NCBI RefSeq assembly: GCF_001514305.1
Contig: NZ_KQ949077.1
Span: 10,641 to 74,640 of the forward strand
Source: Streptomyces dysideae
GTDB lineage: Bacteria > Actinomycetota > Actinomycetes > Streptomycetales > Streptomycetaceae
Direction of reading: 5' to 3'
DNA length: 64,000 nucleotides
Part shown: positions 7,831 through 16,018 of the stretch, one piece after another
Position numbering within the stretch: position 1 is the first letter of the stretch
Layout of the letters: each line of letters begins with the position of its first letter
Notes under the pieces: generated by a model
What the model was told of the DNA's origin: nothing
The model's database searches: none
What the model saw: the letters and a program-made list of their open reading frames with translations, nothing else
Program-made: the position numbers and the translations under genes

Positions 7831-8972
7831 CGCTGCTGGAGGTCCGGAACCTCGAGGTGACCTATCCGGGCGGGGCGGCCGCCGTACGCGGGGTGGATCT
7901 GTCGCTGGCGGCCGGGCAGAAGCTCGGCATCGCGGGCGAGTCGGGGTGCGGCAAGTCCACGCTCGCCCTGGCGCTCCTACGACTGCTGCCGGCCGGGACG
8001 CGGATCGGCGGCGAGGTCCTGCTGGACGGCGAGGACGTGCTCACCATGAAGTGGGGCCGGGTACGCGCGGTCCGCTGGGCGGGCGCCTCCATCGTCTTCC
8101 AGGGCGCGATGCACTCGCTCAACGCCGTGCACCGCGTCGGCGACCAGATCGCCGAGCCGATCCTGCTGCACCGGAAGGCGACGGCGGCGGGCGCGAAGAG
8201 GAAGGTCGGCGAGCTCCTGGAGCACGTGGGCCTCCCGGCGGCCCGCGCATCGGCGTACCCGCACGAGCTCTCCGGCGGGCAGCGCCAACGCGTCATGATC
8301 GCCATGGCACTGGCCTGCGACCCACGCCTGATCATCGCCGACGAGCCGACCACGGCCCTGGACGTGATGATCCAGGCGCAGATCCTGCGGCTGATCGAAC
8401 AGCTGGTCGCGGAGCAGGACTTGGGCCTCATCATGATCAGCCACGACCTGGCGGTCCTCGCCGACACCTGCGACCGGCTCGCGGTGATGTACGCGGGGCG
8501 CGTGGTCGAGGAGGGCCCGGCGAGGGAGATCTACGAGGACGCCCGACACCCGTACGGCAAGGCGCTGTCGGAGGCATTCCCGAGGATCGGCGACCCGGCA
8601 TCGCGGTTCGCGCCACGCGGCCTGCCCGGCGACCCACCGGACCCGGCGGCCGTGCCCTCCGGGTGCTCCTTCCATCCGCGCTGCCCGGTCGCGCTGGAGT
8701 CCTGCGCGGTGGACGACCAGGTACTGCGGGAGGCGGGCGCGGAGCGGCGGGCGGCTTGCGTGCACGTGGCGGGGGCGGGGGCCGGGGCGTCCGCGATAGC
8801 TGCGGGGGCCGACGGAGGCCCCACCACGGCGGCGTACGGCGTCGCAGGGCCCGCAGGCACAGCGGGGGACCCCCCGCCCACAGCGCAGGACACCGGCGGC
8901 CCGGTCGCCGGGTCCGTGGAGGAGACGAGAGGGTCGGCGACCTCGGCCGGCGAGCCGAGGAGTGCTTCATGA
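7827..8972 (+). CDS. Peptide ABC transporter ATPase, OppD/DppD type
   Basis: A 381-residue cytoplasmic ATPase. The start is placed at TTG (7827), overlapping the permease stop as TTGA and preceded by GGGGGTGG, because it yields the conserved beginning MTLLEVRNLEVTY; no ATG or GTG fits. Walker A GESGCGKST lies at residues 37-45, signature LSGGQRQR at 148-155, Walker B LIIADEP at 168-174. The Cys-rich OppD tail (SGCSFHPRCP...) is present. After it there are about 65 extra residues of Gly/Ala/Pro-rich sequence without a recognisable domain, longer than usual for the family. Confidence 0.94.
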   Translation: MTLLEVRNLEVTYPGGAAAVRGVDLSLAAGQKLGIAGESGCGKSTLALALLRLLPAGTRIGGEVLLDGEDVLTMKWGRVRAVRWAGASIVFQGAMHSLNAVHRVGDQIAEPILLHRKATAAGAKRKVGELLEHVGLPAARASAYPHELSGGQRQRVMIAMALACDPRLIIADEPTTALDVMIQAQILRLIEQLVAEQDLGLIMISHDLAVLADTCDRLAVMYAGRVVEEGPAREIYEDARHPYGKALSEAFPRIGDPASRFAPRGLPGDPPDPAAVPSGCSFHPRCPVALESCAVDDQVLREAGAERRAACVHVAGAGAGASAIAAGADGGPTTAAYGVAGPAGTAGDPPPTAQDTGGPVAGSVEETRGSATSAGEPRSAS

Positions 8973-9958
8973 CGACGTCGCCGTCCCTGCTCGCCGCCCA
9001 GGACCTGCATGTCGCCTTTCCCGGTCGGCACGGCGCCGCTTCCGCCCGTGCGGTGGACGGCGTCGAACTCGACATCGGGGCCGGGGAGATCGTGGCGCTG
9101 GTCGGCGAGTCGGGGTGCGGCAAGACGACGCTGGCCCGTGCGCTGCTGGGCCTGGTGCCGCCGACGCGAGGGCGCGTCGTCTTTCGCGGGGAGCCGCTGA
9201 CGTACTCCTCGCGCGCCCTGAAGGCGTACCGGCGGCGCGTCCAGCTGATCCTCCAGGATCCGACCGGATCGCTGAACCCGCGGCACACGGTGTACGACGC
9301 GGTGGCCGAGGGGCTCAGGATCCACGGGTACGGCGGCGACGAGCGGGCGGCGGTGGCGGAGGCCCTGTCCCGTGCGGGTCTGCGGCCCCCCGAGCGTTTC
9401 CTCCTCCGCTACCCGCACGAACTCTCCGGCGGCCAGCGCCAACGCGTCGTCATCGCGGGCGCGTTGGTCCTCGAACCCGAACTGCTCGTCGCCGACGAGC
9501 CGGTGGCCTCCCTGGACGCCTCCGTACGCGGCGAGATCCTCGCCCTGCTGCTGCGGCTGCGCGCCGACCTCGGTCTGTCGGCGCTGGTGGTCACGCACGA
9601 CCTGGGGCTCGCGTGGAACATCGCCGATCGCGTGGCGGTGATGTACCTGGGCCGGATCGTCGAGACGGGCGCCGTGGAGCAGGTCCTGACGGCGCCCCGA
9701 CACCCGTACACCCAGGCCCTGTTGTCGGTCCTGCCGGAAGCCCCCGGTGATCCGGTCGTGCTCACCGGCGAACCCCCGGACCCGTCCCGCATCCCCTCCG
9801 GGTGCCGCTTCCACGCCCGGTGCCAGATCCTGGCGGGCGGGGAGGCGGAACGGGTGGGGGTCGCGGACGCCTGCCGGAGCGAGGATCCCGAGGTGCTGGG
9901 CGGGGGTGGGGAGGCACAGGTGGCCTGTCACTGGGCGCGGGCCGGGATCACGGCCTGA
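8969..9958 (+). CDS. Peptide ABC transporter ATPase, OppF/DppF type
   Basis: A 329-residue second ATPase that completes the five-gene importer. It starts at ATG 8969, overlapping the upstream stop (ATGA), with GAGGAG ten bases before it. Walker A is GESGCGKTT (residues 46-54), the signature LSGGQRQR and Walker B LLVADEP follow, and the C-terminus carries the oligopeptide-type SGCRFHARC motif. The last 11 bases overlap the 3' end of the convergent VOC gene. Confidence 0.94.
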   Translation: MTTSPSLLAAQDLHVAFPGRHGAASARAVDGVELDIGAGEIVALVGESGCGKTTLARALLGLVPPTRGRVVFRGEPLTYSSRALKAYRRRVQLILQDPTGSLNPRHTVYDAVAEGLRIHGYGGDERAAVAEALSRAGLRPPERFLLRYPHELSGGQRQRVVIAGALVLEPELLVADEPVASLDASVRGEILALLLRLRADLGLSALVVTHDLGLAWNIADRVAVMYLGRIVETGAVEQVLTAPRHPYTQALLSVLPEAPGDPVVLTGEPPDPSRIPSGCRFHARCQILAGGEAERVGVADACRSEDPEVLGGGGEAQVACHWARAGITA

Positions 9959-10343
9959 CGTCGGCCTCGGCCACCAGCTCGACCTCGAAGCCGTCGGTGT
10001 TCGCAAGGTACGCGGCGTAGTGCTCCGGACCGCCCGCGTGCGGGTAGCGGTCCGCGAAGAGCGGCGTCCAACCGTGGTCCGGACTCTCGGCATCCAGCGC
10101 GTCGACCTCCTCGCGGGTTCCGGCGTGGAAGGCGAGGTGGTTGAGGCCGGGGCGGGTGCGGTCGTGGTCCGCGGCAGTCAGCGCCAGTGACTGCTCCACG
10201 ACCAGGTACGCCGTCCCCTGACGCCAGCTGCGGCCGTGCTGCCAGTCCTGGTACGGGTCGTAGCCGAGCCGGGTGAGCAACCAGCCCCATTCGCGGGTCG
10301 CGCGGGGCAGGTCGGGGACCCACAGCTCGATGTGGTGGAGCAA
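9948..10343 (-). CDS. VOC (glyoxalase/bleomycin-resistance fold) protein
   Basis: A 131-residue single-domain vicinal-oxygen-chelate protein. It begins MLHHIELWVPDLPRATREWG and has the LNHLAFHAGTREEVD strand-helix unit and a C-terminal AAYLANTDGFEVELV strand. His4, His71 and the C-terminal Glu are where VOC metal ligands usually lie, so it may be a metal-dependent lyase/dioxygenase or a small-molecule-binding protein; the substrate cannot be told. It is convergent with, and overlaps by 11 bases, the transporter ATPase gene. Confidence 0.85.
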   Translation of the reverse strand: MLHHIELWVPDLPRATREWGWLLTRLGYDPYQDWQHGRSWRQGTAYLVVEQSLALTAADHDRTRPGLNHLAFHAGTREEVDALDAESPDHGWTPLFADRYPHAGGPEHYAAYLANTDGFEVELVAEADVRP

Positions 10344-10377
10344 TCTCTTCGGTCCCTCTCCTGGGCGCGGCAGGGCT

Positions 10378-10578
10378 TCAGCCCTGAGCGGTGCCTATCG
10401 CGCCATCCCTGACAGCACGGAGCAGAGCACCGAGGGCGGTGGCGGACGTCTGGACGACGGTCGCCGGATCTTCGCTCTCGCGGAGGTGGGGGTGGCCTGC
10501 GGGGCAGGTGGCGAGTTCGACGCAGTTCGCCGCCCCTCCTTCGCTGAAGCTCGACTTCTGCCACTTGAGCTCGGACAT
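10378..10578 (-). CDS. DUF397 protein
   Basis: A 66-residue protein with the full DUF397 pattern: WQKSSFSEGGAANCVELA near the start and a hydrophobic ATALGALLRAVRDG end. Such proteins accompany XRE/DUF5753 regulators throughout Streptomyces, as in the whiJ and abaA regions, and are thought to antagonise the partner DNA-binding protein. It follows the XRE gene by 10 bases on the same strand, so the two are co-transcribed. A divergent HATPase gene lies on the other side of the regulator. Confidence 0.9.
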   Translation of the reverse strand: MSELKWQKSSFSEGGAANCVELATCPAGHPHLRESEDPATVVQTSATALGALLRAVRDGAIGTAQG

Positions 10579-10588
10579 GTGCGCCTTT

Positions 10589-11473
10589 CTACAACAGGGG
10601 GTACAGGATGCGTTGCAAGAGGCTGAGCGAATTCCTGGCCGCTTGCGCCTCCGGCGACGCCTCGGGGCGGACAGCAGGTAGCGCCTCCCCGGTCAACGTA
10701 GCGAACCGGTTCCGGTATTTGGCCAGAGCATCCGGATCGTCCAGGTAGAGCGTCTTCTCGATGTGGGAAACCAGGGCGGTCGACAACTCCCGCTCCTCCG
10801 GCTCGATCAGCACGAATCCAGTGCCGAACGCGATCGGACCGTCAAACGGCAGAATCTGGATGGTCACATGCGGAAGCCGGGACAGTTCCACGAGGTGCAG
10901 CAACTGATCACGCATCACCTCGGGTGCGCCCAAGGTCACGCTGAGAGCGGCCTCGTGGATGACAGCGTGCAGAACCGGCGGGCGCTCGCCGGTCAACAGA
11001 GCTCCGCGCCGAACCCTGAAGCGGACGGCAGCGTCCTGCTGCTCTGGAGGCATCGGCCGGTAGGGACCACGGTGAAGGACTTCAGCGTAGCTCTGCGTCT
11101 GAAGGATGCCCGGAACGAACATGGGCTCATAGGTGACCACGGAGCGGGCAGCGTCCTCCAGTTCAGCGAGGTCCAGGTGCGCGGCACCCAGTACGCCTCG
11201 GTACTCGCTCCACCATCCCTTGCCTGACCTCTGACCGAAATCGATCAGCGCATCCATAAAGGTATGAGAACTCATACCAGCGGCTTGACCGAGACGCCGG
11301 ACCCGTTCCGCAGACAAACCGGTCTTCCCCGCCTCAACGCTGCTGAGCTGGGGTTGCCTCACACCAAGCAGAGCGGCCGCCTCGGTCGACGACAACCGCG
11401 CTCGCTCACGCAGCCTGCGTAGTTCCGCACCGAAACGCCTTTGCCGGTACGTCGGTTCAGCCCTGAGCCCCAC
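10589..11473 (-). CDS. XRE-family regulator with DUF5753 (WhiJ-like)
   Basis: A 294-residue DNA-binding protein. The helix-turn-helix covers residues about 12-65 (FGAELRRLRERARLSSTEAA...QPQLSSVEAGKTGLS), and the remaining 200 residues form the DUF5753 domain (YEPMFVPGILQTQSYAEVL). The GTG at 11473 is chosen because AGGAGGAG lies just upstream. An in-frame ATG at 11494 would encode MRMRRRR from that same Shine-Dalgarno-like purine run and is less likely. Co-transcribed with DUF397 and divergent from a HATPase gene, it fits the three-part streptomycete developmental regulator arrangement. Confidence 0.92.
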   Translation of the reverse strand: MGLRAEPTYRQRRFGAELRRLRERARLSSTEAAALLGVRQPQLSSVEAGKTGLSAERVRRLGQAAGMSSHTFMDALIDFGQRSGKGWWSEYRGVLGAAHLDLAELEDAARSVVTYEPMFVPGILQTQSYAEVLHRGPYRPMPPEQQDAAVRFRVRRGALLTGERPPVLHAVIHEAALSVTLGAPEVMRDQLLHLVELSRLPHVTIQILPFDGPIAFGTGFVLIEPEERELSTALVSHIEKTLYLDDPDALAKYRNRFATLTGEALPAVRPEASPEAQAARNSLSLLQRILYPLL

Positions 11474-11526
11474 GCGTCTCCTCCTCATCCTCATCCATCA
11501 GGTATCCACCGTCTCATCCAAGTAGG

Positions 11527-11563
11527 TTGAATAACTCACACCATCTCCCTTACTGTATGTGAG
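11527..11563 (+). promoter_or_regulatory. Promoter with flanking inverted repeat for the HATPase gene
   Basis: TTGAAT (11527-11532) and TACTGT (11551-11556) are spaced 18 bases apart like a HrdB-type promoter. An inverted repeat CTCACA (11535-11540) / TGTGAG (11558-11563) overlaps the spacer and the -10 region. That is a natural place for the divergent XRE regulator to bind, but this is inference from position only. Confidence 0.4.
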
Positions 11564-11602
11564 GCGTCAGTCACAGTCGAACCGCACCCTGGAGGCTGCC
11601 AC

Positions 11603-12019
11603 ATGCGCAAGCCTGAAACCCCCCAACCCCTTTGGACCTACGGCCTGACAATCCCCCACGACCCCCGCGCCGTCGGCGTTGTCCGGGCGACGATCCGCAG
11701 CATTCTCTCCGCCGCGAAGCTCAACTGCATCGTCGACACCGTGGAGTTGCTGGTCTCCGAGGTTGTCACCAACGCCTACCAGCACTCCGCCATGGAGACC
11801 CACGTCAGCATGGAACGCACTCCGGAGGACTTCCGTGTCACGGTCTGGGACCACGGCTTGGGCACCCCGATGCCCCTGGCCCCTGCCGCCCACGACGAAC
11901 GCGGACGCGGACTCGGCATCGTCGAGGCGTGCGCCGATCAGTGGGGCGTACGGGGCTACCCGCACGGCAAGGCCATGTGGTTCACCGTCGCACCGAAGGG
12001 CAACGGGGACCCGGCGTGA
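11603..12019 (+). CDS. HATPase anti-sigma-like regulatory protein
   Basis: A 138-residue protein of the SpoIIAB/RsbW-like HATPase_c family. The N box lies in ELLVSEVVTNAYQHS, the G1 region is VWDHGLG, and the G2 loop reads ERGRGLGIVEACADQWG, followed by GKAMWFTV. These are the ATP-binding parts; a sigma-factor or anti-sigma-antagonist partner would be elsewhere. GGAGG lies 8 bases before the ATG. It is divergent from the XRE/DUF397 pair, a conserved streptomycete arrangement of developmental regulators. Confidence 0.9.
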   Translation: MRKPETPQPLWTYGLTIPHDPRAVGVVRATIRSILSAAKLNCIVDTVELLVSEVVTNAYQHSAMETHVSMERTPEDFRVTVWDHGLGTPMPLAPAAHDERGRGLGIVEACADQWGVRGYPHGKAMWFTVAPKGNGDPA

Positions 12020-12060
12020 GTTGTCCACAGGCCCAGCCCGCACCGCGGGCTCGCAGGTAC

Positions 12061-12134
12061 GCAGCGGGCAGCGGGCAGCGGGCAGCGGGCAGCGGGCAGC
12101 GGGCAGCGGGCAGCGGGCAGCGGGCAGCGGGCAG
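12061..12134. repeat. 7-bp tandem repeat (GCAGCGG), 10.6 copies
   Basis: Ten exact copies of GCAGCGG plus a final GCAG run without interruption. The array lies in the 265-base space after the HATPase gene and before the next small genes. Identical short units suggest a slippage-prone minisatellite that would vary in copy number between strains. It lies outside any convincing coding region. Confidence 0.95.
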
Positions 12135-12284
12135 ACCACCGTATCGCCCCGAGGAGACAGCCCATCAGCACCGCCGCACACCCCGGCAGCACCCCGAAGA
12201 ACGTACGGGCTGTTTCCGCAGCGGGACTCGTACCGCTGTAGGACACTCCTCGCAGGACGAGGGGACACCAAGGAGCAGTGGATC

Positions 12285-12507
12285 GTGAGCGCACAGCACG
12301 CGGAGACGCCGGGACCTGAGGCGCCGCCGTTGGGAACCATCGGGAACATTCGAGCCGCTCTTCGGTCCGGACATGGTTTTCCCGGCGACCAGGAGTCGTT
12401 CGAAGCAGATCTTCAGCGCGCGCTGGAGGCATCCCGACTTCGATGTCGCCGTACAGGAGGGCATCGACCTCACGGCCCTTTTGAAGCGGGAGGCTCGGGG
12501 CCGATGA
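12285..12507 (+). pseudogene. Frameshifted small gene upstream of the DUF6247-like gene
   Basis: From the GTG at 12285 (AAGGAG upstream) the frame encodes SAQHAETPGPEAPPLG, GNIRAALRSGHG and a helix ending LQRALEASR, then degenerates to Arg/Gly-rich sequence. One frame over, the following bases encode DFDVAVQEGIDLTALLKRE and stop at 12505-12507, overlapping the next gene's ATG as ATGA. The natural C-terminus therefore lies in the other frame, and a small deletion near 12440 probably broke the gene. The alternative, a read-through fusion with the next gene, would have an implausible Arg-rich linker. The family of the intact protein is uncertain. Confidence 0.55.
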
Positions 12508-12896
12508 GTGGCGTGATCGCCGCCGCACACCCCGGTTCCGGCGACTCTGTCACCCTCCAGCCGGCCAATACCCCGGAAGACCTACGGGCCGTCCTCGCGC
12601 AGCTGGCGCCCGACGCCCTGCCCACGTTCGACGCCGAACGCTCCGCGGCGCTGCAACAAGCACGCGAGCAGGTCAGCGCCGCTCCGATGCGCCGTTTCTC
12701 TGGACAGTGGGCGGTGTACGCAGCAGTGGAACGGCATCCCGAGCTTGCCGCCAGGCTGCGCTCCCTGGAAGCACGCGCTACCACCACCGAGAGTCTCAAC
12801 GAAGCACGGGCCATCGCGGCCGAGATAGGCCGGATCTTCGACGTGGCCTGCGCGGAGGCCGGGATCGAGTTGCGTACTTCCTCGCCACGAACCTGA
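12504..12896 (+). CDS. DUF6247-like small protein
   Basis: A 130-residue protein starting at the ATG that overlaps the stop of the preceding broken frame. The segment LRAVLAQLAPDALPTFDAER followed by a helix-rich stretch with FSGQWAVYAAVERHPEL resembles the DUF6247 family of actinobacterial proteins often found beside toxin-like genes. The C-terminal helix (TTTESLNEARAIAAEIGRIF) is amphipathic. Function is unknown; identification is from memory of the family pattern and is moderate. Confidence 0.65.
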   Translation: MSGVIAAAHPGSGDSVTLQPANTPEDLRAVLAQLAPDALPTFDAERSAALQQAREQVSAAPMRRFSGQWAVYAAVERHPELAARLRSLEARATTTESLNEARAIAAEIGRIFDVACAEAGIELRTSSPRT

Positions 12897-13051
12897 CCGG
12901 GCTGCGGCAGGAACGGCGTGAGACGGACCGCGAAGGTGGGCGAGGCACCCCGAAGCGGCAACCCGAGAAAGACGCTGAGCCAGCCAGCGCCAATCTCACG
13001 ACATGACGTTTGCACCCTCACCGAAGGTATTCCCCTCGGCATACTCCCCGA

Positions 13052-13321
13052 ATGGACACCACGATCAAGGTCGACTCCAAGACCCGCGACCGCCTCGCCG
13101 TCCTCGCGGAGGCCCATCGTACGACCATGCGCGCCCTCATCGAGGAGTTCGCCGAGAGCACGCTCACCCCCGCCGAGCTGAAGGAGCGCGCCGATCGCAC
13201 CGCCGTCTACCTCGCCGAGCACTTCGGTGTGACCGTCACGGACGACAGCAGCGCCGAGGTCCTGCGCAGGGTGCGCAGCCAGGTGGTGGCACACCACGCG
13301 GCCGAGCAGGGTGCCGCGTGA
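13052..13321 (+). CDS. Ribbon-helix-helix antitoxin-like protein
   Basis: An 89-residue protein beginning MDTTIKVDSKTRDRLAVLAE, which has the strand-helix-helix pattern of CopG/Arc-type DNA-binding antitoxins (short N-terminal strand, then two helices up to about residue 45). The rest is a charged helical tail of the kind that wraps a toxin. An in-frame start 14 codons upstream is rejected because it adds a His/Arg-rich leader. Its stop overlaps the next gene's start (GTGA), consistent with a toxin-antitoxin pair. Confidence 0.8.
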   Translation: MDTTIKVDSKTRDRLAVLAEAHRTTMRALIEEFAESTLTPAELKERADRTAVYLAEHFGVTVTDDSSAEVLRRVRSQVVAHHAAEQGAA

Positions 13322-13701
13322 TCCGGGAGCACTACATCCTCGACTCCGACACACTGCTCGCCCTGGGTGGGCACCGTCAGGTCTCCGGCCTCGTCCACGC
13401 GGCCCAGCTCGAACCCGGTGTGTTCCTCCACACGCCGGTGCTCTCGGTCATCGAAGCCGAGCGTGAGAGGGCGGGCATCCCGATGCACATCGGGCAGCTC
13501 GGTATCACGACCGTCGACCTCGATTACCCGGCTGCCCTCTCCTGCTGCCAACTCCACGCCGACGGCGTGCCGTTCGGTACGGCGGCGGCGATCGAAGCGG
13601 CCCGTCGGGTGGGCGAGGACTACGAGGCCCCGTTCGTTGCGACGGTCCGGCTGGAACTGTACGAGAAGCGGTACGTCCGTGTTGTCGACCTGAACCGCTG
13701 A
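13318..13701 (+). CDS. PIN-like toxin, possibly degenerate
   Basis: A 127-residue protein beginning at a GTG that overlaps the antitoxin stop. It starts IREHYILDSDTLLALGG, resembling the first acidic strand of PIN ribonucleases, and has a second acidic site in HTPVLSVIEAERER. The third site, usually an Asp after a Gly before the central helix, reads VPFGTAAAIEAARR and lacks the Asp. It is therefore a VapC-like toxin by context and fold guess, perhaps with altered or lost nuclease activity. Confidence 0.65.
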   Translation: MIREHYILDSDTLLALGGHRQVSGLVHAAQLEPGVFLHTPVLSVIEAERERAGIPMHIGQLGITTVDLDYPAALSCCQLHADGVPFGTAAAIEAARRVGEDYEAPFVATVRLELYEKRYVRVVDLNR

Positions 13702-13749
13702 CGGTTCTGGCAGGGCGCAGGATGCCTGTGGGCTGTTCGAAGAAAAGCC

Positions 13750-13783
13750 GGTTCCCGGCGCCTGGACATCGGCGCCGGGAACC
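13750..13783. terminator. Bidirectional terminator hairpin, 13-bp perfect stem
   Basis: GGTTCCCGGCGCC (13750-13762) and its exact inverse complement (13771-13783) flank an 8-base loop. It sits between the stop of the PIN-like gene and the stop of the convergent transporter operon, where it can end both transcripts. No T tract is present, as is common in high-G+C genomes. Confidence 0.85.
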
Positions 13784-13804
13784 AAGGGACGTACCCGTAC
13801 GGGA

Positions 13805-14953
13805 TCAGGCCGCGTGCACGACGTCCTTCTCCTCCGCGAAGTGGCACGCCGACTCATGCGCCGCGGGAGTGTCCTCGCCCTGGAAGCGCTCCGGAATCGC
13901 CAGCAGCGGGACCTCCTCGGCGCACTGGTCCTGGGCCTTCCAGCAGCGGGTGCGGAAGCGGCAGCCGGACGGCGGGTTGGCCGGGGAGGGCACGTCGCCG
14001 GTGAGGATGATGCGCTCGCGACCTTCGCGGGCGTCCGGGTCGGGGACCGGGACCGCCGACAGCAGCGCCTGGGTGTAGGGGTGCGTCGGGTGGTCGTAGA
14101 TCTGCTGGTCGGTGCCGATCTCGGCCATCTTGCCGAGGTACATCACGCCGACGCGGTCGGAGATGTGCCGGACGATGGACAGGTCGTGGGCGATGAAGAG
14201 ATAGGAGAGGTTGAACTCGTCCTGCAACTTCTCCATCAGGTTGATGACCTGTGCCTGGACCGACACGTCCAGCGCCGACACCGGCTCGTCGCAGATGATG
14301 ATCTCCGGGTTGAGCGCCAGGCCGCGCGCGATGCCGATGCGCTGGCGCTGACCGCCGGAGAACTGGTGCGGGTAGCGGTTGATGTACTCCGGGTTCAGGC
14401 CGACGACGTCCAGGAGGTCCTGGACCTTCCTGCGCCGGTCGCCCTTCGGGGCCACCTCAGGGTGGATCTCGAAGGGTTCCCCGATGATGTCGCCCACCGT
14501 CATACGGGGGTTGAGGGACGTGTACGGGTCCTGGAACACCATCTGGATGTTGCGGCGTACGGCCTTCAGGGCGCGCCCGGACAGCTTGGTGATGTCCTGG
14601 CCCTTGTAGAAGATCTCGCCGGCCGTTGCCCGCTCCAGGTTCATCAGGAGCTTGGCGACCGTCGACTTGCCGCAGCCGGACTCACCCACGATGCCCAGGG
14701 TCTCGCCCTGGTGCAGGTCGAAGGAGATCCCGTCGACGGCCTTGACCGCGCCGATCTGCCTCTTGAACAGGATGCCCTGGGTGAGCGGGAAGTGCTTGAC
14801 CAGGCCGCGCACTTGGAGGATGGGCTCCCCACGCTCGACGGGGGCCTCGATCGCGGCGACCGCCTCCGCCTCGGTGTGCGCGTCGGCGACGTCCACCTCG
14901 GAGACGCTCGGTGTGGCGTCGACCGGCTCGTTCTGCTTGCTGAGCTCAGCCAT
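13805..14953 (-). CDS. Peptide ABC transporter ATPase, OppF/DppF type
   Basis: A 382-residue ATPase and the last gene of the five-gene importer operon. A Glu/Ala-rich N-terminus of about 45 residues precedes the ABC domain (ILQVRGLVKHFPLTQG). Walker A GESGCGKST, signature FSGGQRQRIGIARG and Walker B IIICDEPVSALDVSVQ are intact. The C-terminal cysteine motif SGCRFRTRCW is typical of oligopeptide ATPases. It starts 8 bases inside the end of the OppD-like gene. A strong hairpin follows the stop. Confidence 0.95.
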   Translation of the reverse strand: MAELSKQNEPVDATPSVSEVDVADAHTEAEAVAAIEAPVERGEPILQVRGLVKHFPLTQGILFKRQIGAVKAVDGISFDLHQGETLGIVGESGCGKSTVAKLLMNLERATAGEIFYKGQDITKLSGRALKAVRRNIQMVFQDPYTSLNPRMTVGDIIGEPFEIHPEVAPKGDRRRKVQDLLDVVGLNPEYINRYPHQFSGGQRQRIGIARGLALNPEIIICDEPVSALDVSVQAQVINLMEKLQDEFNLSYLFIAHDLSIVRHISDRVGVMYLGKMAEIGTDQQIYDHPTHPYTQALLSAVPVPDPDAREGRERIILTGDVPSPANPPSGCRFRTRCWKAQDQCAEEVPLLAIPERFQGEDTPAAHESACHFAEEKDVVHAA

Positions 14954-16004
14954 GGATCGTCTCCTTCCAGAAGTGACAGGCCGAGCCGCGGCCGACCAGT
15001 TCGCCGCCGTCCCGCTCGGTGACCGGCTGCAGGGCCGGGATGTCGGTACGGCAGATGTCCTGCGCCATCGGGCAGCGCGGGTTGAACGCGCAGCCGCTCG
15101 GAATGCGTGTCAGGTTCGGCGGCAGCCCCTTGATCGCGTACAGCTCCTGGCCCTTCTGGTCCAGGCGCGGAATCGAGTCCAGCAGGCCCTTGGTGTACGG
15201 GTGCGCCGGGCGCTTGTACAGCTCGTGGACCGGAGCCCGCTCCACGATCCGGCCCGCGTACATCACCGCGATCTTGTCGGCGACGTCGGCGACCACGCCA
15301 AGGTCGTGGGTGATGAGCATCAGGCCCATGTGATATTCGCGCTGCAGCTCAGCCAGCAGGTCCATCACCTGGGCCTGGACCGTCACGTCGAGCGCTGTGG
15401 TGGGCTCGTCGGCGATGATCAGGTCCGGCTCCAGGGAAAGCGCCATGGCGATCATGATGCGCTGGCGCATACCGCCGGAGAACTGGTGCGGGTAGTCGTT
15501 GACGCGCGCGGCGGCAGCCGGGATCTTCACCCGGTCCATCATCTCGATCGCCTTGGCCTTGGCGTCCTTCTTGGAGAGGCCCAGGTGCACGCGGAACATC
15601 TCGCCGAGCTGGTAGCCGACGGAGTAGACCGGGTTCAGCGACGACAGCGCGTCCTGGAAGATCATGGCGATCCGCGCGCCGCGCAGCTTGCGCCGTTCCT
15701 CGTCGGACATCTTCAGCATGTCCTGGCCACGGAAGAGGATCTCACCCTTGGTGATGCGGCCGGGAGGCATGTCCAGGATGCCCATGATCGCCTGGGCGGT
15801 GACGGACTTGCCGGAACCCGACTCGCCCAGAACAGCGAGCGTCTCCCCGGCCTTCACCGAGTAGTTCACACCGTTGACCGCTTTGGCGACGCCGTCCCGC
15901 GTGTGGAACTCCACGTGGAGGTCGCGGACTTCCAGCAGCGGTTCTCCGCTGTCCGGATCGTCCCCCTGATATGGGCTCATGGGAGCCTCGTCGATGAGAG
16001 TCAT
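14946..16004 (-). CDS. Peptide ABC transporter ATPase, OppD/DppD type
   Basis: A 352-residue ATPase. The start is the ATG at 16004 ([14 protein letters not shown]) with GGAGG eight bases upstream; an open frame extends further but has no better start. Walker [10 protein letters not shown], signature [14 protein letters not shown] and Walker [14 protein letters not shown] are visible, and the C-terminus has [10 protein letters not shown]. It lies 14 bases after the OppC-like gene and overlaps the OppF-like gene by 8 bases. Confidence 0.95.
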   Translation of the reverse strand: MTLIDEAPMSPYQGDDPDSGEPLLEVRDLHVEFHTRDGVAKAVNGVNYSVKAGETLAVLGESGSGKSVTAQAIMGILDMPPGRITKGEILFRGQDMLKMSDEERRKLRGARIAMIFQDALSSLNPVYSVGYQLGEMFRVHLGLSKKDAKAKAIEMMDRVKIPAAAARVNDYPHQFSGGMRQRIMIAMALSLEPDLIIADEPTTALDVTVQAQVMDLLAELQREYHMGLMLITHDLGVVADVADKIAVMYAGRIVERAPVHELYKRPAHPYTKGLLDSIPRLDQKGQELYAIKGLPPNLTRIPSGCAFNPRCPMAQDICRTDIPALQPVTERDGGELVGRGSACHFWKETIHG

Positions 16005-16018
16005 CGTGTACGCCTCCC

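Noticed and set aside
12061..12134. CRISPR-like array
   Set aside because: The 7-bp units are directly adjacent with no spacers, and no cas genes are present. It is a simple tandem repeat.
11679..12503. An open frame spanning the HATPase gene, the tandem repeat and the small genes
   Set aside because: It is a shadow frame across the repeat. The real starts have ribosome binding sites and recognisable proteins.
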